DNA from: Polynucleobacter necessarius
GTDB taxonomy: Bacteria > Pseudomonadota > Gammaproteobacteria > Burkholderiales > Burkholderiaceae
Reading direction: 5' to 3'
DNA length: 64,000 nt
Assembly (NCBI RefSeq): GCF_900096765.1
Contig: NZ_LT615228.1
Span: 130,669-194,668, forward strand
Part shown: positions 27,743 to 37,631 of the stretch, piece after piece
Position numbering within the stretch: position 1 is the first letter of the stretch
Layout of the letters: each line of letters begins with the position of its first letter
Notes under the pieces: model-generated
Databases searched by the model: none
What the model was told of the DNA's origin: nothing
What the model saw: the letters and a program-made list of their open reading frames with translations, nothing else
Made by a program: the position numbers and the translations under genes

Positions 27743-28015
27743 ATGGCAAATCAGGGGAGTAAGCACGCGAAGGAGCAGCGCTTTTATGGGTCCTTGCTTG
27801 GCGCTTTGACAGGGGTGGCTTTAATTGGCCTCGCAGTTCATTTAGGCGCTATAAATGATTTCTTGGCTTCTTTATGGATTAATGGCGGGGATGTATGGGA
27901 TTACTTTCGAGGCATTTCGATAGCTGGTAGTTTTATCGCAGGAGTTTGGTTGATTGGTAGGCACATCAGCAGGGAGGGTGTCGCTGAGCACTTTTATGAG
28001 CATACCCCTTACTAA
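27743..28015 (+). CDS. Small two-helix membrane protein of unknown function
   Basis: A 90-residue protein with a basic cytoplasmic start (MANQGSKHAKEQRFYGS), a first membrane helix at about residues 18-40 and a second at about 57-75, ending in a His/Glu-rich tail (REGVAEHFYEHTPY). A GGGGGAATAT ribosome site precedes the ATG. No family is recognised. It lies alone between the small minus-strand gene and a convergent TauE/SafE permease. Confidence 0.72.
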   Translation: MANQGSKHAKEQRFYGSLLGALTGVALIGLAVHLGAINDFLASLWINGGDVWDYFRGISIAGSFIAGVWLIGRHISREGVAEHFYEHTPY

Positions 28016-28019
28016 GAAG

Positions 28020-28817
28020 TTATGCCAAAACGAGTTTAATTCCAACTAATAGCAAAGTAATTGCCAAGGCAGTGCGAGTCAATTTTTCGGGGAGGGTGCT
28101 AGAAAGTTTGGCACCCAGCCAAATAGCCGGAACGGAGCCTACTAACAGGCCAAATAAGAGTGTGAAATCCACATTGCCTAACCACCAATGTCCAAAGCCT
28201 GCCAGAGCGGTTAGCGGAACTGCATAAGCAATATCCGTCCCTGCAACTTCAGCGGTCTTTAAGTGTGGGTAGAGCATCAATATGAGAGTTGCTCCAATCG
28301 CACCTGCTCCAATCGAAGAAATAGTGACAAGTAAACCAATTGCACCACCAATCAGTACGGTCGCAACAATCTTAAGGCCGACTCCATGAGGCATCTTCTT
28401 GGGGTTTTTCTTTACCCACTCCAGAATTCTGGCTCTAACAGTTAGCGAAAGTGCAGTAAGAAGAACGGAGACGCCAATCGAGAAAGTAATCAGGTGTACC
28501 CAGTCTTTTGATATTGGCCCGAGCTGCTTGAGAACCAAAATAGATGCGGTTGCTGTTGTTAGACTACCGGCACATAAAAGACCAACAATATCCCATTTCA
28601 CATTGCCATGAAGACGATGGGCTGCTGTGCCAATACCTTTGGTAATCGCAGCAAATGCTAAGTCAGTGCCTACGGCTGTAGTTGGTGCAACACCAAAGAT
28701 TAGCGTCAGAATTGGCGTCATCAAAGAGCCCCCACCAACACCGGTAAGACCAACTAATAAACCGACTAGGGCACCAGAAAAAACGTAGTGCAGGGACCCC
28801 TGCAAAGCGTCAAGCAT
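28020..28817 (-). CDS. TauE/SafE (TSUP) family permease
   Basis: A 265-residue membrane protein with about eight hydrophobic segments in two repeats. The repeats carry the TSUP signature: GLTGVGGGSLMTPILTLIFG in the first half and ISSIGAGAIGATLILMLYPH in the second, with TDIAYAVPLTALAG. Members export sulfite, sulfoacetate or other organosulfur anions; the substrate here is not shown. It lies 8 bases downstream of the ferredoxin-NADP reductase gene on the same strand, so the two are probably co-transcribed. Given the loss of sulfate reduction nearby, a sulfur role would be of interest but is unproven. Confidence 0.85.
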   Translation of the reverse strand: MLDALQGSLHYVFSGALVGLLVGLTGVGGGSLMTPILTLIFGVAPTTAVGTDLAFAAITKGIGTAAHRLHGNVKWDIVGLLCAGSLTTATASILVLKQLGPISKDWVHLITFSIGVSVLLTALSLTVRARILEWVKKNPKKMPHGVGLKIVATVLIGGAIGLLVTISSIGAGAIGATLILMLYPHLKTAEVAGTDIAYAVPLTALAGFGHWWLGNVDFTLLFGLLVGSVPAIWLGAKLSSTLPEKLTRTALAITLLLVGIKLVLA

Positions 28818-28825
28818 TCCCTAAT

Positions 28826-29602
28826 TTACTTCTCAACGAACGCGCGTTCGAATACGTAATCACCCATTTGGCCTAAGCTTGGAGAGACTTTGAAGCCTTC
28901 GGCATCAAGCATCTCTGATGTTTCCTTAAGCATAGAAGGGCTGCCGCAAATCATGGCGCGATCTACTGCTGGATCCAATGGTGGCAAGCCGATGTCCTTA
29001 AAGAGTTGGCCCGATTCAATTGCAGTCGTGAGTCGACCAGTGTGTTTGAAAGCCTCGCGAGTGACTGTTGGATAGTAGATTAATTTTTCGCGAATGAGCT
29101 CGCCAAGGTATTCATCTTGAGTGAGTTCATTCTTAATGTAGTCAGCATAAGCCAGTTCGCTCACTAGACGGACGCCATGAATCAATACAACCTTTTCAAA
29201 TTTCTCATAAGTTTCAGGATCGCGAATGATGCTCATGAATGGCGCTAAGCCAGTACCAGTACTAAATAGGTAGAGATGTTTGCCAGGATTTAAATCATCT
29301 AGCACCAATGTGCCAACAGATTTTTCGCTGACCAAAATGGGGTCGCCCACTTGAATTTTTTGTAGGCGTGATGTGAGCGGACCATCTTGCACTTTAATGC
29401 TCAAAAACTCTAAATGTTCTTCATAGTTTGGACTCGCAACGCTATAAGCACGCACGAGAGGCTTGCCTTCTACCTCAAGTCCAATCATCAAAAAATGGCC
29501 GCTACGAAAACGCAGGCCTTTATTGCGAGTGGTGGTAAAGCTAAAGAGGGTGTCGTTCCAGTGGTGAACGGTTAATACGGTTTCGGTGTGATAAGCGGCC
29601 AT
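28826..29602 (-). CDS. fpr: Ferredoxin-NADP(+) reductase
   Basis: A flavoprotein that exchanges electrons between NADPH and ferredoxin or flavodoxin. The FAD motif RAYSVASPNYEEHLEF (residues 53-68) and the NADP-binding GTGLAPFMSIIRDPE are visible, along with CGSPSMLKE and the C-terminal GDYVFERAFVEK, in which the terminal aromatic and Lys are typical of the bacterial class. The 258-residue length is normal. It can feed the ISC ferredoxin. Confidence 0.95.
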   Translation of the reverse strand: MAAYHTETVLTVHHWNDTLFSFTTTRNKGLRFRSGHFLMIGLEVEGKPLVRAYSVASPNYEEHLEFLSIKVQDGPLTSRLQKIQVGDPILVSEKSVGTLVLDDLNPGKHLYLFSTGTGLAPFMSIIRDPETYEKFEKVVLIHGVRLVSELAYADYIKNELTQDEYLGELIREKLIYYPTVTREAFKHTGRLTTAIESGQLFKDIGLPPLDPAVDRAMICGSPSMLKETSEMLDAEGFKVSPSLGQMGDYVFERAFVEK

Positions 29603-29751
29603 AAAAAGCTTAGTAAATTTTGCAAATCATTGATTATCCTCAAAAATTGACCCTTTTTTGAGGGATTGAAGGATTAACTTTTCATATCAAATGCACTTTT
29701 AGTAATAAGGACGTGTTTTTCGAGTTTAAGGCCTTCACCCGCTATGATTGA

Positions 29752-30237
29752 ATGATGACTAGAGCCCAATACTTATATCTATCCCTCCTGAGCTTTGGAT
29801 TGGTTGCCTATGCTGTGGAGTTGCAGCAAGTTGGTTTCCAGGGGGTGAGCTTCTTACCTTGCCCGCTATGTATTTTGCAAAGAGTGGGTTACTTGGGGGT
29901 CGCCATTTTTTGCTTCTTGGCGGTAGGTATCCCGCCTTTGCGTAAATTCTTTCATGGGCTTGCGGTGATATCGGCTGCGTACGGCTTTTCTATTGCTGCT
30001 CGCCAAGTTTGGCTGTTATCTCATCCGGAGAGTTCTTGTGGCATTGATCCTTTAGAGACTTGGATCAATCAATTTCAGCTTGCTCAGGGCTTGCCTTGGT
30101 TGTTCAAGGCAGATGGCCTATGTTCAGCGCAATTACCAGCCATCTTTGGTCTGCAAGTTCCAGAATGGTCTTTATTCTGGTTTGGCGTACTTTTATTGGT
30201 GTTGATAATTACCTTCTTTAGAAAAATCCGTGCTTAG
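29752..30237 (+). CDS. dsbB: Disulfide bond formation protein DsbB
   Basis: An inner-membrane protein that reoxidises DsbA with quinone. It has four membrane helices. The first periplasmic loop has the CPLC pair (FLPCPLCILQRVGYLG), and the second loop has the interacting pair in SSCGIDPLETW and ADGLCSAQLP. The conserved Gln-Arg (QR) after the first pair contacts quinone. Its 161 residues are full length. Start is at the first of two adjacent ATG codons. It is divergent from fpr. Confidence 0.93.
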   Translation: MMTRAQYLYLSLLSFGLVAYAVELQQVGFQGVSFLPCPLCILQRVGYLGVAIFCFLAVGIPPLRKFFHGLAVISAAYGFSIAARQVWLLSHPESSCGIDPLETWINQFQLAQGLPWLFKADGLCSAQLPAIFGLQVPEWSLFWFGVLLLVLIITFFRKIRA

Positions 30238-30319
30238 CTAATAACAAAGCCTTCTTTTACAAAACGGGCTATAACCCATAAGATTACTTACTAAACTATT
30301 TTTGTATTAAGGAAAGCTG

Positions 30320-31274
30320 ATGACTTACTTTACCGATAACTCCCAAACGATTGGCAAGACGCCTTTAGTTCGTCTTAATCGTGTAACTGATGGGGCTAAA
30401 GCCACTGTGCTTGCTAAGATTGAAGGCCGTAACCCAGCCTATTCAGTAAAGTGCCGTATTGGTGTGGCAATGATCAATGACGCCCAAGAAAAAGGCTTGC
30501 TTGGCCCCGGTAAAGAGCTGGTTGAGCCAACCTCTGGCAATACTGGTATTGCATTGGCTTTCGTAGCAGCAGCACGTGGCATCCCGCTGACATTGACCAT
30601 GCCTGAAACGATGAGTATTGAGCGTCGCAAGTTACTGACTGCTTTGGGTGCCAAGATTGTTTTGACTGAAGGCCCTAAGGGTATGAATGGCGCGGTTGCT
30701 AAAGCAAAAGAAATTGCCGAATCAGACCCCAATAAGTATGTATTGCTTCAGCAATTTAGCAATCCTTCAAATCCAGCAATTCATGAGAAGACTACCGGCC
30801 CAGAAATTTGGGAAGACACGGATGGCAATATTGATGTGTTTGTTGCTGGTGTTGGTACGGGTGGCACTATTTCTGGTGTAGGGCGTTACATTAAACACGC
30901 CAAGAATAAGAATATTGAAGTCGTAGCCATTGAGCCGACCACTAGCCCAGTGATCACCCAAAAACTTAATGGCGAAGAAATTAAACCTGCGCCACACAAG
31001 ATTCAAGGAATTGGTGCTGGATTTATCCGTTGTAGATAAGGTTGAGCAAGTCAGCAATGAAGAGGCCATTGAATTTGCCCGTCGTATTGCCAAGGAAGAG
31101 GGTATTTTGGTGGGCATCTCTTGTGGTGCCGCAGCTGCAGTAGCCGTGCGCTTGGCTAAGAAGCCCGAATATGCTGGTGAGACTATTGTGGTTGTGCTGC
31201 CGGATGCTGCTGAGCGTTATTTGAGCTCTGCATTATTTGAAGGTGTATTTGATGAGAAGGGTCTTCCTGCCTAA
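30320..31274 (+). pseudogene. cysK: cysK, O-acetylserine sulfhydrylase (cysteine synthase), frameshifted by a small deletion
   Basis: The first 235 residues are normal cysteine synthase: [13 protein letters not shown], the substrate loop [13 protein letters not shown], and [15 protein letters not shown], which binds the PLP phosphate. After [12 protein letters not shown] the frame reaches TAA. The family sequence picks up at [19 protein letters not shown] in another frame and continues to the usual C-terminus. The missing residues are the short P-E-N-like link. CTGGATTTATCC at the join (31017-31028) fits both sides, so a deletion between two copies of GGATTTATCC, inferred as 20 bases, explains the lesion. 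The PLP-binding Lys position (normally [10 protein letters not shown]) is intact. A 239-residue product would lack the C-terminal quarter. Confidence 0.93.
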
Positions 31275-31302
31275 GTAAAAGGGCTATCAATAATTTAAGT
31301 GC

Positions 31303-31335
31303 TTGGGCAGCCTCAATGGTTGCCCAATTTGTTTT
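31303..31335 (+). terminator. Terminator after cysK
   Basis: A 10-bp stem (TTGGGCAGCC / GGTTGCCCAA with one G-T pair) and a 5-base loop are followed by TTTGTTTT. Confidence 0.82.
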
Positions 31336-31364
31336 ATAAGACGTAAAGGTCTATAAATGAGCCT

Positions 31365-33065
31365 ATGAATACATCTCTACGAAAATCCCTCGGCTTTTTA
31401 TTTCTCACTTTTTCATTAATGCATGCTAGTGTTGCTTTGGCGGACACTAAAACCGTCTATTTCAATGGCGATATTCTCACCATGGAAGGGGATTCCCCGC
31501 GATATGTAGAGGCTGTTGTTGTTGAAGGCAGCAAAATTATCTATGCAGGTGATGTAAAGGGAGCCTTTAATTTGGCGGGTGCTGATGCCACCCCTTATGA
31601 TCTAAAAGGTCAAACCCTGCTACCTGGATTTATAGATACTTGGGGACATTTTTCTCTAATTGCTCAAGATTCTCTCTGGGTTAATTTGGCTTATTTCTCC
31701 AAGAATCCTCCCCAAACAAGAGCGCAGCTAATTCAGAAGTTAAAGACCGAAGCTAACGTCTTTAATGGTTGGGTGATTGGTACAGGCTACGCTGAGGCTT
31801 TGCTATCTGATGGACCATTGACTCTTGCTGATTTAGATGCGGCCTTTCCTAAGCAAGCAGTCTTGATTGAAAATATTTCCACCCTAACTGGTATAGTGAA
31901 TTCTGCTGGTCTTAAAAAGCTAGGCATTACTAAACAGACTAAAGCAGTCTCTGGATTTATTCCGGTTGATCCTAAGACTGGTCAATTAACTGGTGAACTC
32001 ATTGGTATGCCTTATTTAGATGCGGTAGCAAAGGCGGTAGGTAAGTATTCTCAGGATTTAACTTTCGAGACTTATCGTAAGGCCGAGAAGACCTACGTAT
32101 CGAATGGCTTTACTACTGCGCAAAGCTATGAAGCTAGTATTGCTGATATGCGCGATATGCGATTGGCTGTGGATCGGAAAATTGTCGGGATTGATTTAAT
32201 TGCCCTGCCGACATTTGATACGGTTGAACAAATGCTTGTAAGCAATCCCAATTTCCAGTTTGGTGCATATAGCCTAGGCGATCACGGCTTTATGTTTGCG
32301 GGAATTCAAGTTCCAACTGATGGTGCCCCTCAGTTACGTTTGGCATATTTCTCCAAATCCTATCTCGATACAACTGGCTTTCTAAAGGATTGGCGCGGCT
32401 TTGCCTATTACCCTCAGTCTCTAATTGATCGGTATGCCAAGTTGGCTTATGAAAAGAACATCCAGTATTTTGGTTATAGCAATGGCGATGCGGGAATAGA
32501 TATGACTTTAGCTGCTATCTCTAAGGCAATTGCAGAAACGGGCGTAACAGAAGATCGTCGCACGGTAATTGCCCATTCTTTCTTTGTGCGTGATGATCAG
32601 TTAGATGATTACAGGAAGAAAAATATTATGGCAGTCATGATGCCTAACGGAACCTGGATGTATGGAGATACTTATCTCAATACATTAGGAGTCGAGAGAG
32701 CTAGTAATCTCAGCCCTCTTAAGAGTGCTAGTACAAAAGGCGTCAAGATTGCCATTCACAACGACACTCCCTCATCAGGGCCTAATGTCTTATTTTCTAT
32801 CTGGAGCGCAGTCAATCGTAAAACTGTTGGCGGCAAAATACTCGGACCTGATCAATCCATTGGCCCATATCTTGCGCTTCAGGGCTTCACAATCAATGCG
32901 GCGTATCAATACAAAGAAGAGGCAAGCAAGGGATCAATTACTGCTGGCAAGTTAGCTGATTTAGTGATGCTTGATCAGAACCCGCTTAAAGTGAATCCCA
33001 ATGATCTAAAAAATATTCGGGTTACAAGGACCATTAAGCGTGGCGTAGAGGTTTATAGCGATTAA
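31365..33065 (+). CDS. Secreted YtcJ-like amidohydrolase family protein with altered metal-site motifs
   Basis: A 566-residue protein with a signal peptide (cleavage likely after ASVALA, residue 26), then the YtcJ-type amidohydrolase layout: small beta domain, TIM barrel and a C-terminal GKLADLVMLDQNPLKV strand. The first metal motif, usually D-S-H-x-H, reads D91-T-W93-G-H95, and the later HANGD-like motif reads YSNGDAGID, so two expected His ligands are replaced. HSFFVRDDQLDDY and HNDTPSSGPNVLFSIW are closer to the family. It may be a divergent or inactive member. Substrate is unknown, and the signal peptide suggests a periplasmic location. Confidence 0.8.
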   Translation: MNTSLRKSLGFLFLTFSLMHASVALADTKTVYFNGDILTMEGDSPRYVEAVVVEGSKIIYAGDVKGAFNLAGADATPYDLKGQTLLPGFIDTWGHFSLIAQDSLWVNLAYFSKNPPQTRAQLIQKLKTEANVFNGWVIGTGYAEALLSDGPLTLADLDAAFPKQAVLIENISTLTGIVNSAGLKKLGITKQTKAVSGFIPVDPKTGQLTGELIGMPYLDAVAKAVGKYSQDLTFETYRKAEKTYVSNGFTTAQSYEASIADMRDMRLAVDRKIVGIDLIALPTFDTVEQMLVSNPNFQFGAYSLGDHGFMFAGIQVPTDGAPQLRLAYFSKSYLDTTGFLKDWRGFAYYPQSLIDRYAKLAYEKNIQYFGYSNGDAGIDMTLAAISKAIAETGVTEDRRTVIAHSFFVRDDQLDDYRKKNIMAVMMPNGTWMYGDTYLNTLGVERASNLSPLKSASTKGVKIAIHNDTPSSGPNVLFSIWSAVNRKTVGGKILGPDQSIGPYLALQGFTINAAYQYKEEASKGSITAGKLADLVMLDQNPLKVNPNDLKNIRVTRTIKRGVEVYSD

Positions 33066-33082
33066 CTATTCTTTAAGTCATG

Positions 33083-33118
33083 TAATAACTAAGGGGGCTA
33101 CTGCCCCCTTAGTTATTA
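33083..33118. terminator. Perfect bidirectional hairpin between the amidohydrolase gene and lysS
   Basis: A 16-bp perfect stem (TAATAACTAAGGGGGC / GCCCCCTTAGTTATTA) with a TACT loop lies between convergent genes. It lacks a long T-run, so it may act as a transcript-end stabiliser as much as a terminator. Confidence 0.8.
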
Positions 33119-33140
33119 CTCTTGTGATGCGACTTAAAAA

Positions 33141-34688
33141 TTAGCCTTCTTCCTCGCGGCGCAGGTGCGGGAAGAGGATCACATCACGAATATTGGGTGC
33201 ATCAGTAAGCAGCATGACTAAGCGATCGATACCAATACCGCAACCACCAGTTGGAGGCATGCCGTATTCAAGGGCGCGAATGAAGTCATGATCAAAATAC
33301 ATTGCCTCTTCATCGCCCGCTTCTTTTTGCTCTACTTGCTTGCGGAAGCGATTTGCTTGGTCTTCAGCATCATTGAGCTCTGAGAAGCCGTTGGCAATTT
33401 CACGACCGGTAATGAATAATTCAAAACGCTCAGTAATGCCCGGACGTGTATCAGACTCTCTAGCTAGCGGGCTGACTTCAATTGGGTAGTCGATGATGTA
33501 AGTTGGCTCCCAGAGGTGCTCTTCAGCAACCAATTCAAACAGTGCTAATTGCAAGGCGCCAATACCCGCGTTCTTCAGGGTAGGGGAGTCAGGATTCTCG
33601 CCACCTTTTTTCAACTCAGCACGAATGAAGGTTGCATCATCTAATTGAGCAGCGTCATAGTTTTTGCCAGACTGACCGCAATACTTGAGGATGGCTTCAT
33701 TAATCGTGAGGCGTTGGAATGGTTTACTTAAATCGAGTTCACGACCTTGGTGGGTCAATACTGCAGTGCCTTGCGCATCAATTGCGGCGGCACGAATGAG
33801 GCCTTCTGTGAAATCCATTAACCAACGGTAGTCGGTATACGCCGCATAGAACTCCATCATCGTAAATTCTGGATTGTGGCGTGGGCTCACACCTTCATTA
33901 CGGAAGTTGCGATTGATTTCAAATACACGCTCAAAGCCACCAACCACTAAACGCTTGAGGTAAAGCTCAGGCGCAATACGCAAGAACATTTGCATGTCTA
34001 ATGCGTTGTGATGAGTGATGAAGGGCTTGGCTGCTGCGCCACCAGGGATAGGGTGGAGCATCGGAGTTTCCACTTCCATGAAGTCTGCATCAAGCATATG
34101 GCGACGCAAAGAAGCGATAGCCTTACTGCGTGCTTTAAAAGTATTGCGACTCTCTGGATTGACGATTAAATCAACATAGCGCTGACGATATTTGGTCTCT
34201 AAATCTGAAAGACCATGAAACTTATCCGGGAGCGGGCGTAAAGATTTGCTCAGTAAACGCAAATTGCTGCACTCTACAGATAACTCACCTTTATTGGTCT
34301 TAAAGAGATTGCCTTCAGCGGAAATAAAGTCGCCCATATCCCAATGCTTAAAGGCACCATGGGTATCTACTCCAGTGAGCTCATCATTGATATAGAACTG
34401 AATTTGTCCGCTGCGATCTTGGATGGTGGCAAAACTTGCCTTACCCATCACGCGCTTGAGGATCATGCGGCCAGCAACTTTGACATGAATCTTCTTTTCT
34501 GCCAACTCTTCTTTAGTCAAGCTGTCATAGTGCGCATGCAGATCAGTTGCTAAGTGGGTAGGAACAAAATCATTGGGAAAGGCTACTCCGCTTTCACGTA
34601 GCTTAGCTAGCTTCTCGCGCCGCTCGGCAATGATGTGATTCTCATCGACTACTTCAGTGGCTGGTGTGGGGTTGGTTTTATCGTTCAT
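33141..34688 (-). CDS. lysS: Lysyl-tRNA synthetase, class II
   Basis: Charges tRNA-Lys. The OB-fold anticodon-binding domain is at about residues 60-190 ([21 protein letters not shown]). The class II motifs follow: motif 1 around [25 protein letters not shown], motif 2 in [20 protein letters not shown], and motif 3 in [21 protein letters not shown]. At 515 residues it is full length. It lies 37 bases downstream of prfB on the same strand, the common prfB-lysS order. Confidence 0.98.
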   Translation of the reverse strand: MNDKTNPTPATEVVDENHIIAERREKLAKLRESGVAFPNDFVPTHLATDLHAHYDSLTKEELAEKKIHVKVAGRMILKRVMGKASFATIQDRSGQIQFYINDELTGVDTHGAFKHWDMGDFISAEGNLFKTNKGELSVECSNLRLLSKSLRPLPDKFHGLSDLETKYRQRYVDLIVNPESRNTFKARSKAIASLRRHMLDADFMEVETPMLHPIPGGAAAKPFITHHNALDMQMFLRIAPELYLKRLVVGGFERVFEINRNFRNEGVSPRHNPEFTMMEFYAAYTDYRWLMDFTEGLIRAAAIDAQGTAVLTHQGRELDLSKPFQRLTINEAILKYCGQSGKNYDAAQLDDATFIRAELKKGGENPDSPTLKNAGIGALQLALFELVAEEHLWEPTYIIDYPIEVSPLARESDTRPGITERFELFITGREIANGFSELNDAEDQANRFRKQVEQKEAGDEEAMYFDHDFIRALEYGMPPTGGCGIGIDRLVMLLTDAPNIRDVILFPHLRREEEG

Positions 34689-34725
34689 ATTTTTAACTAG
34701 CAGTGATATTGCACAATGAGAGTGG

Positions 34726-35833
34726 TTAAACGCCTTGCTTCAGACTGGCTTCAATGAAAGCATCAAGATCTCCATCTAATACTTTTTGGGTATTAGAAAT
34801 CTCAACGTTAGTGCGTAAGTCTTTAATGCGGCTTTGATCTAAGACATAAGAGCGAATTTGATGACCCCAACCTACATCCGTCTTACTCGCTTCTAACTTA
34901 TCCTGCTCAGCGCGGCGCTTTTGCATTTCATGTTCATAAAGGCGGGACTTAAGCATGCTCATAGCCTCAGCGCGGTTGCGGTGTTGACTGCGATCGTTCT
35001 GACACTGCACCACAATTCCGGTTGGGACGTGGGTTAAACGCACTGCTGAGTCAGTTTTGTTAATGTGCTGGCCGCCGGCACCAGAGGCACGGTAGGTATC
35101 AGTACGAATATCCGCTGGATTGACTTCAATCTCAATCGAATCATCGATTTCTGGATATACGTAGATTGAAGCAAATGAGGTGTGGCGTCCATTTGAAGAA
35201 TCAAAAGGAGACTTACGCACTAAGCGGTGTACACCAGTTTCGGAGCGAAGGTGCCCATAGGCATATTCGCCGTCTACTTTAATGGTGGCGCTCTTGATAC
35301 CGGCGACATCACCATCAGACTCTTCTAGAATTTCAGTTTTATATCCTTTGCGTTCGCAATACTTGAGGTATTGACGATAGAGCATGCTGGCCCAGTCACA
35401 CGCTTCTGTACCACCTGCGCCTGCTTGAATATCGATAAAGCAATTACAAGAGTCCATCTCGTTATGGAACATCCGACGAAATTCCAGATCGTTGATGATC
35501 TTGCTGTAGGTTTCCACGTCTTGCTCAATGGCAGCAATCGTCTCAAAATCACTTTCTTCTTTAGCCATTTCGAATAATTCGATGGCGCTGGTGATGTTGG
35601 TATTTAAATCAGTGAGGGTTGCAACAACACCATCGAGTAATTTTTTTTCTTTGCCCAGCGCTTGTGCTTTCTTTTGGTCGTCCCAAATGGTGGGATCTTC
35701 CAGAATTGAGTTAACTTCAGTAAGGCGACGTGACTTTACCTCGAAGTCAAAGATACCCCCGAAGAGCTTGCTCACGAGTGAGCAGATCGGACAAGGTATT
35801 CGAAATAGTATTGAGGAGTTGTTCAGCTTCCAT
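34726..35833 (-). CDS. prfB: Peptide chain release factor 2, with programmed +1 frameshift
   Basis: RF2 ends translation at UGA and UAA. The main frame (ending at 34726) has the GGQ peptidyl-hydrolysis motif in [15 protein letters not shown] and the stop-recognition SPF motif in VRKSPFDSS. The true start is the ATG at 35833. Translation reaches an in-frame TGA in CTT-TGA-C (TGA at 35747-35749), preceded by a GGGGGT Shine-Dalgarno-like stretch, and must slip +1 to continue with [12 protein letters not shown]. This is the classical autoregulatory frameshift, with RF2 shortage favouring read-through. The joined product has about 368 residues, the normal length. Confidence 0.96.
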
Positions 35834-35867
35834 CCCCTAATTATAAGGGGGTTATTGTTTGCGACCC

Positions 35868-37631
35868 TCAGGCAAGTGTTGTCTCGTCGTGCGCTTCGAT
35901 CATGAGTTGAACGCGGGCTTGCCCCTGATAACGGTCAGTTACTAGGCGGTAGGCTAGTTTGGCCGTGGCCGGCAAGGTTTGGGTGCGGTTAAACCAAACG
36001 GCTGTTAGTGGTTTTTGGGTGAGCTGGTTATAAGAGGTATCGCCCCCTAATGGGCGAACCATCAGCCTAAGATGCTTCTCCTTCATAAGGCTTTGCTGCG
36101 TGATTTCGAATTCGCCATAGAACACGGGCTGAGGAAATCCTTGTCCCCAGATTTCTTCGGCAAGTAAGTCACCAATTTCAGGGGTGAACTCGGAAGGCGC
36201 GAGAGCGCCATCATGTGCGTGGCGACGCTCTAGTAACTCATCGGTGAGTAGGCTGTTTGCAACCTCCTGAAAGCAAGCATCAAATTTTTCAAAATCATTC
36301 TTGCGAATCGTCAGGCCCGCCGCCATAGCATGACCCCCAAATTTGAGTATCAATCCAGGCTCACGTTTGGAAACAATATCTAAGGCATCTCGTAAATGAA
36401 ATCCCGAAAGCGATCTGCCTGAACCACACAGCTCTTCTCCAGTATTGCCATCTGGTGCAAAGACGATCGCAGGGCGATTAAAGCGCTCCTTTAAACGGGA
36501 AGCCACAATGCCAACAACGCCTTGATGCCACTCTGGATTCCACAAGCAAATGCTAGAGCGTTGCGCCATCGTTCCATCTAGTTGATCCTCAGAGAGATGC
36601 GCTAGGGCAGTCTCTTGCATACCGGTTTCAATGACACGGCGCTCACGATTAATGCGATCTAGTTCTTGAGCAAGGGTCATTGCCTCATCTGAATTGTCAG
36701 TTAAGAGTAAGCGAATACCTAGCGTCATATCTGCAAGGCGCCCTGCGGCATTGAGCCGAGGACCGATAGCAAATCCAAGATCAAAGGTATTGGCTTTGCG
36801 TGGATCGCGGGCTGCCGCTTGAAATAATGCTTGGATACCAGGCTGAGATATACCTGCGCGGATGCGTTTTAAGCCATTCGAAACAAGTACGCGATTATTG
36901 CGATCCAGTTGCGCAACGTCTGCAACAGTCCCTAATGCAACTAAGTCTAATAAATTCTCAACTTTGGGTTGGGTCTCATTCGTATATTTACCGCGCTGAC
37001 GTAATTCAGCGCGAAGTGCCACTAACAAGTAGAACATCACACCAACACCAGCGAGCGCCTTGCTAGGAAAAGTACACCCTGGTTGATTTGGGTTCACGAT
37101 CGCCGTGGCTTTAGGAAGTCGATCGCCTGGTAAATGGTGATCAGTGACGATCACTTCCATGCCAAGTTCGCGGGCGCGCTCTACACCAGCCTCGCTAGCA
37201 ATACCGTTATCTACCGTAATGAGGTATTTTGGTTTTGGTGTTTGTTGTGCCGCAAGCTCAACCACCTCAGGGGTTAGGCCATATCCCATGGTAAAGCGAT
37301 TGGGAACCAAAAACTGTATGGGTGTGTCGGGTCCACCCAACATCCGTAAACCTCGCAGACCTACCGCACAAGCTGTGGCTCCGTCGCAGTCATAGTCTGC
37401 AACGATCAGCATTGACTCTTTCTTCTCCAAAATATCGGCGAGCAATGTTGCTGTGCTCAAACAGTTTTTGAGTTTGGGAGGGGGGATGAGGTTTTTCAGT
37501 TCAAGAGATAGCTCTTCTGGGGACTCCAGTCCACGTGCTGCATATAACCTAGCCAGCAGTGGGTGGAGACCACTTTGTTCCAACCAGGTAGCGGTTCGCT
37601 CTGAGAAAGGGCGTCGTGTAAACACGCTCAT
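35868..37631 (-). CDS. recJ: Single-stranded-DNA-specific exonuclease RecJ
   Basis: A 5'-3' exonuclease in recombination and mismatch repair. DHH-family motifs are [27 protein letters not shown] VDNGIA, and [12 protein letters not shown]; the DHHA1 part has [12 protein letters not shown], and a C-terminal OB domain follows. I chose the ATG at 37631 (587 residues), which overlaps the upstream stop as ATGA, over an upstream ATG at 37685 that adds residues foreign to the family. Confidence 0.96.
   Translation of the reverse strand: MSVFTRRPFSERTATWLEQSGLHPLLARLYAARGLESPEELSLELKNLIPPPKLKNCLSTATLLADILEKKESMLIVADYDCDGATACAVGLRGLRMLGGPDTPIQFLVPNRFTMGYGLTPEVVELAAQQTPKPKYLITVDNGIASEAGVERARELGMEVIVTDHHLPGDRLPKATAIVNPNQPGCTFPSKALAGVGVMFYLLVALRAELRQRGKYTNETQPKVENLLDLVALGTVADVAQLDRNNRVLVSNGLKRIRAGISQPGIQALFQAAARDPRKANTFDLGFAIGPRLNAAGRLADMTLGIRLLLTDNSDEAMTLAQELDRINRERRVIETGMQETALAHLSEDQLDGTMAQRSSICLWNPEWHQGVVGIVASRLKERFNRPAIVFAPDGNTGEELCGSGRSLSGFHLRDALDIVSKREPGLILKFGGHAMAAGLTIRKNDFEKFDACFQEVANSLLTDELLERRHAHDGALAPSEFTPEIGDLLAEEIWGQGFPQPVFYGEFEITQQSLMKEKHLRLMVRPLGGDTSYNQLTQKPLTAVWFNRTQTLPATAKLAYRLVTDRYQGQARVQLMIEAHDETTLA

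Noticed and set aside
17593..31274. All lesions being assembly or sequencing errors
   Set aside because: They cluster in one pathway and include a large deletion, a tandem duplication, a lost start and two nonsense codons, which is not an error pattern; only the homopolymer case at 38457 is really suspect.
34726..35833. prfB as a pseudogene
   Set aside because: The in-frame TGA lies in the classical CTT-TGA-C slip site with an upstream GGGGG, so it is programmed frameshifting.
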